A stretch of DNA of 9,385 nucleotides from Actinomycetes bacterium (GTDB lineage Bacteria; Actinomycetota; Actinomycetes; Actinomycetales; Beutenbergiaceae): the NCBI GenBank assembly GCA_021793935.1, contig JAJYRV010000058.1, forward strand, positions 1 to 9,385. The letters run 5' to 3'. The translations under genes were made by a program, and so were the position numbers. Position 1 is the first letter of the stretch. Each line of letters begins with the position of its first letter. The notes below the pieces were generated by a model. The model saw only the letters and a list, made by a program, of their open reading frames with translations, was not told the origin of the DNA and did no database searches. Below are positions 6,025 to 9,385 of this stretch, piece by piece.

Positions 6025-7235
6025 TGAGCAAAACGCCTACCCGACGGGTTCGGAACCGGCTCCGGGTCTACGACCTCCTCTTCACTGCCTGGGCCGGCGT
6101 ATCCAGCCGCCCCCAGCGCACCGCCCTGGCGTCTCTTGGCGTGGCGCTCGGGATTGCTTCCTTAACAGCTCTCACTGGTGCGACCGTGTCGAATCAGGCC
6201 CAACTGCTCGCAGACCTCGATCGGATGGGAGCCAATCTCGCCATCGTCGCCCCCGCGACCGGCCCGGATGACCGCCTAGTTCCGCTCCCGGAGACCGCGC
6301 CGCAGACCGTGAAACGCATCGACGGGGTCGCCGACGTGGGTGTGTTCGAAAGTCCACCGGAAGATGTTGCTGTCTTCCGCAACGACCTCGTGCCAGAACC
6401 AGAGACCAACGGACTGGAGGTGGCCGTCGCGCGCCCGGACGTTTTTGGTGCGATCGAGGCGGAGCTCGCCTCAGGCCGCTGGTTCGACGAAGCCACGCGC
6501 AAGCTGCCCGTGACCGTACTCGGGCGGACTGCAGCCGACCGGCTCGGGATCGCCCAACCGGGGGATAGGGTAACGATTGACGGGCAATGGTACGGGGTGC
6601 TTGGAATCCTTGAATCCGCGGGGCTTGCCACCGATATCGACACCGCCGCCATCCTCGGCGATAAGTGGGTGCGCGATACCTACGATGGCGCCTCGATCGG
6701 TGAGGTTTCCGCGATGTACGTCCGGGCAGCACCGGGCAAGATCAGTCAGGTAATGGACGTGCTTGCGACGGCAGCGAGCCCTGGATCGCCGTTCGTGTCC
6801 GTCAAAGCGCTCACGCAACTCGCTGACGCCCATACCACCGCTGACAACTCGCTGCAGACCCTCGGCATCGCGCTGGGCGGGATTGCACTGCTGGTCGGCG
6901 CCGTCGGGATCGCCAACACAATGGTCGTCACCGTCCTCGAGCGCCGCAGCGAAATCGGGCTGCGCAGATCCCTCGGCGCCCGCCCCAGCCACATCGCTTC
7001 TCAGTTCCTCGCCGAAGCCACCTTGGTCGCCCTCATTGGCGGAATCGCAGGTGTCGCTGTTGGGATCGGGGCGGCGAGCGCCCTCGCACTCATCAGCGGG
7101 CACCCTCTGGTGATTCCCCTACGGGCGGCGGCCGTGAGTCCCGGCATCGCCGTCATCGTCGGAGCAGCAGCAGGAGTATTCCCGGCACTGCGAGCAGCCA
7201 GAATCTCACCCGTTCTCGCGCTCAGAGCCGTGTAA
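6024..7235 (+). CDS. MacB/FtsX-family ABC transporter permease
   Basis: This 403-residue permease has the MacB topology: one N-terminal membrane segment (about 32-53), a large extracytoplasmic domain (about 55-275) and three C-terminal segments (about 278-304, 325-357, 371-390). The FtsX-domain signatures are clear: ANTMVVTVLERRSEIGLRRSLGAR after the second segment and GVFPALRAARISPVLALR at the end. The extracytoplasmic part resembles the MacB periplasmic core, with GANLAIVAP after the first segment and VTVLGRTAADRLG and the GDRVTIDGQWYGVLGIL strand further on. It does not carry its own ATPase, so it needs the gene just upstream, with which it overlaps by one base (TGATG). Permeases of this type move lipoproteins, peptides or drugs from the outer leaflet or envelope space, or drive envelope signalling, rather than pumping across a channel of their own. 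It is the last gene of the operon. Confidence 0.94.
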   Translation: MSKTPTRRVRNRLRVYDLLFTAWAGVSSRPQRTALASLGVALGIASLTALTGATVSNQAQLLADLDRMGANLAIVAPATGPDDRLVPLPETAPQTVKRIDGVADVGVFESPPEDVAVFRNDLVPEPETNGLEVAVARPDVFGAIEAELASGRWFDEATRKLPVTVLGRTAADRLGIAQPGDRVTIDGQWYGVLGILESAGLATDIDTAAILGDKWVRDTYDGASIGEVSAMYVRAAPGKISQVMDVLATAASPGSPFVSVKALTQLADAHTTADNSLQTLGIALGGIALLVGAVGIANTMVVTVLERRSEIGLRRSLGARPSHIASQFLAEATLVALIGGIAGVAVGIGAASALALISGHPLVIPLRAAAVSPGIAVIVGAAAGVFPALRAARISPVLALRAV

Positions 7236-7289
7236 CCGTTCGGCGATTCTTGCGGTTCCTGTTCGTGGGGCCGTTCGCTGCGCTTTGGG

Positions 7290-7332
7290 CAAAGAAAAAC
7301 TGGCACCCGGAGTAAAAACACCGGGTGCCAGT
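7290..7332 (-). terminator. Intrinsic terminator of groEL
   Basis: A perfect 12-bp stem, ACTGGCACCCGG (7299-7310) with its reverse complement at 7321-7332, closes a 10-base loop. Read on the minus strand it is followed directly by TTTTTCTTTG, a good U-tract. It lies 18 bp after the groEL stop. On the plus strand no T-run follows the stem, so for the transporter operon ending at 7235 it would at best stop transcription weakly. Confidence 0.92.
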
Positions 7333-7350
7333 CAGGGTAGTCGAACAGGC

Positions 7351-9097
<1,747 letters not shown>

Positions 9098-9124
9098 TTA
9101 TCACTCTCAAGGCGAGAGTGCTAA
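9098..9124 (-). promoter_or_regulatory. CIRCE operator 1 (HrcA-binding site)
   Basis: TTATCACTC, nine bases, then GAGTGCTAA. It matches the CIRCE consensus TTAGCACTC-N9-GAGTGCTAA at 17 of 18 arm positions. The arms extend two bases inward (TC and GA), leaving a five-base centre. It lies just downstream of the best -10 candidate, so bound HrcA would sit on the predicted transcription start. Confidence 0.95.
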
Positions 9125-9133
9125 GAACTATTA

Positions 9134-9160
9134 TTGGCACTCTCACCCCGAGAGTGCAAG
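9134..9160 (-). promoter_or_regulatory. CIRCE operator 2 overlapping the groEL promoter
   Basis: TTGGCACTC, nine bases, then GAGTGCAAG, matching the CIRCE consensus at 15 of 18 arm positions. Like operator 1 it has the inward TC/GA extension. A candidate promoter reading left uses TTGCAC (9154-9159) as -35 and AATAAT (9130-9135) as -10, 18 bp apart. That would place this operator over the -35 and spacer, with operator 1 at the transcription start. Confidence 0.9.
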
Positions 9161-9162
9161 AC

Positions 9163-9190
9163 GGCGCCGTGTTGAACGTGTCACGGCGCC
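9163..9190 (-). terminator. GC-rich hairpin after the oxidoreductase gene, possible terminator
   Basis: GGCGCCGTG (9163-9171) pairs perfectly with CACGGCGCC (9182-9190) around a 10-base loop. It lies 27 bp beyond the oxidoreductase stop and just upstream of the groEL promoter. Only a weak T content follows on the minus strand (GTCTTGC), so it is a U-tract-poor terminator candidate of the kind often suggested for actinobacteria. Confidence 0.6.
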
Positions 9191-9199
9191 CGCCGCGGG

Positions 9200-9216
9200 C
9201 AGCGCTAGTAGCGCTG
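9200..9216. repeat. Short perfect palindrome next to the oxidoreductase stop
   Basis: CAGCGCTA (9200-9207), one base, then TAGCGCTG (9209-9216). As RNA it could form a 6-bp stem with a 5-base loop, one base after the TAG stop at 9218. With the hairpin at 9163-9190 it makes a tandem pair that probably ends the upstream transcript and protects groEL from read-through. Confidence 0.6.
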
Positions 9217-9217
9217 G

Positions 9218-9385
9218 CTACGGCGCGAGAGCGGGCGGATCGACTATCCCGAACCGCTGGCGCAACGCCCGGATCGCCGCATACCACCCGTTCATCCCAT
9301 GGACCCCGGGGCCGGGCGGGGTTGAGGAGGAGCACAGGTAGACGCCGGGGATCGCCCCGGAATACGGGTTGCGCCACGGAGATCG
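9218..9385 (-). CDS. C-terminal end of an FAD-dependent oxidoreductase (phytoene dehydrogenase-like), partial
   Basis: The last 55 codons of a gene entering from the right edge. It reads [20 protein letters not shown], then [20 protein letters not shown] and a short tail to TAG at 9218-9220. The motif [20 protein letters not shown] is the C-terminal FAD-contacting segment of NAD(P)/FAD-dependent oxidoreductases of the phytoene desaturase/CrtI-like group (COG1233 type). These have their Rossmann dinucleotide-binding motif at the N-terminus, which is outside the window. The substrate cannot be told from this fragment: carotenoid precursors are only one option, and many actinobacterial members are uncharacterised. 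It is followed by two hairpins and then the groEL promoter, so it is probably a separate transcription unit. Confidence 0.85.
   Translation of the reverse strand, partial: RSPWRNPYSGAIPGVYLCSSSTPPGPGVHGMNGWYAAIRALRQRFGIVDPPALAP

Overview
The window looks like chromosomal DNA from a high-GC actinobacterium (Actinomycetota; order not assignable by eye). The evidence is a GroEL of the actinobacterial GroEL2 type, with an N-terminus starting [14 protein letters not shown] and a Gly/Met-rich tail ending GGMGF, and with no groES beside it. The strong GC bias at third codon positions, frequent GTG starts and CIRCE heat-shock operators fit the same assignment.

Layout. Positions 1-81 may be the tail of an unrecognised upstream gene. 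Positions 129-956 (+) encode an inositol monophosphatase-family phosphatase. It converges, with a 12-bp gap, on a small MoaD/ThiS-type sulfur-carrier gene at 969-1229 (-). About 200 bp without a clear gene follow. The core of the window (1438-7235) is one functional cassette read divergently from a control region at 3333-3509. Leftward run an OmpR-type response regulator and its sensor histidine kinase, with a 4-bp overlap. Rightward run a lipoprotein, a membrane-fusion-like adaptor carrying a peptidoglycan-binding domain, an ABC ATPase and a MacB/FtsX-type permease, all with overlapping stop and start codons. Positions 7351-8982 (-) encode GroEL, followed by a strong intrinsic terminator and preceded by two CIRCE operators. 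The right edge (9218-9385, -) holds the last 55 codons of an FAD-dependent oxidoreductase of the phytoene dehydrogenase-like group.

How the genes may work together. The kinase and regulator probably sense an envelope signal and control the divergent MacAB-like transporter. The control region has an 11-bp-period GTTA direct repeat of the kind OmpR-family regulators bind. It also has a perfect 11-bp-arm palindrome in the presumed leader of the lipoprotein gene. The substrate is unknown; efflux of, or defence against, a cell-envelope-active compound is the most reasonable guess. The phosphatase, MoaD-like, groEL and oxidoreductase genes look like ordinary neighbours with separate jobs.

I see no CRISPR array, insertion sequence, tRNA or rRNA. 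The most distinctive elements are the divergent two-component/lipoprotein/MacAB-like cassette with its control region, and the paired, extended CIRCE operators.
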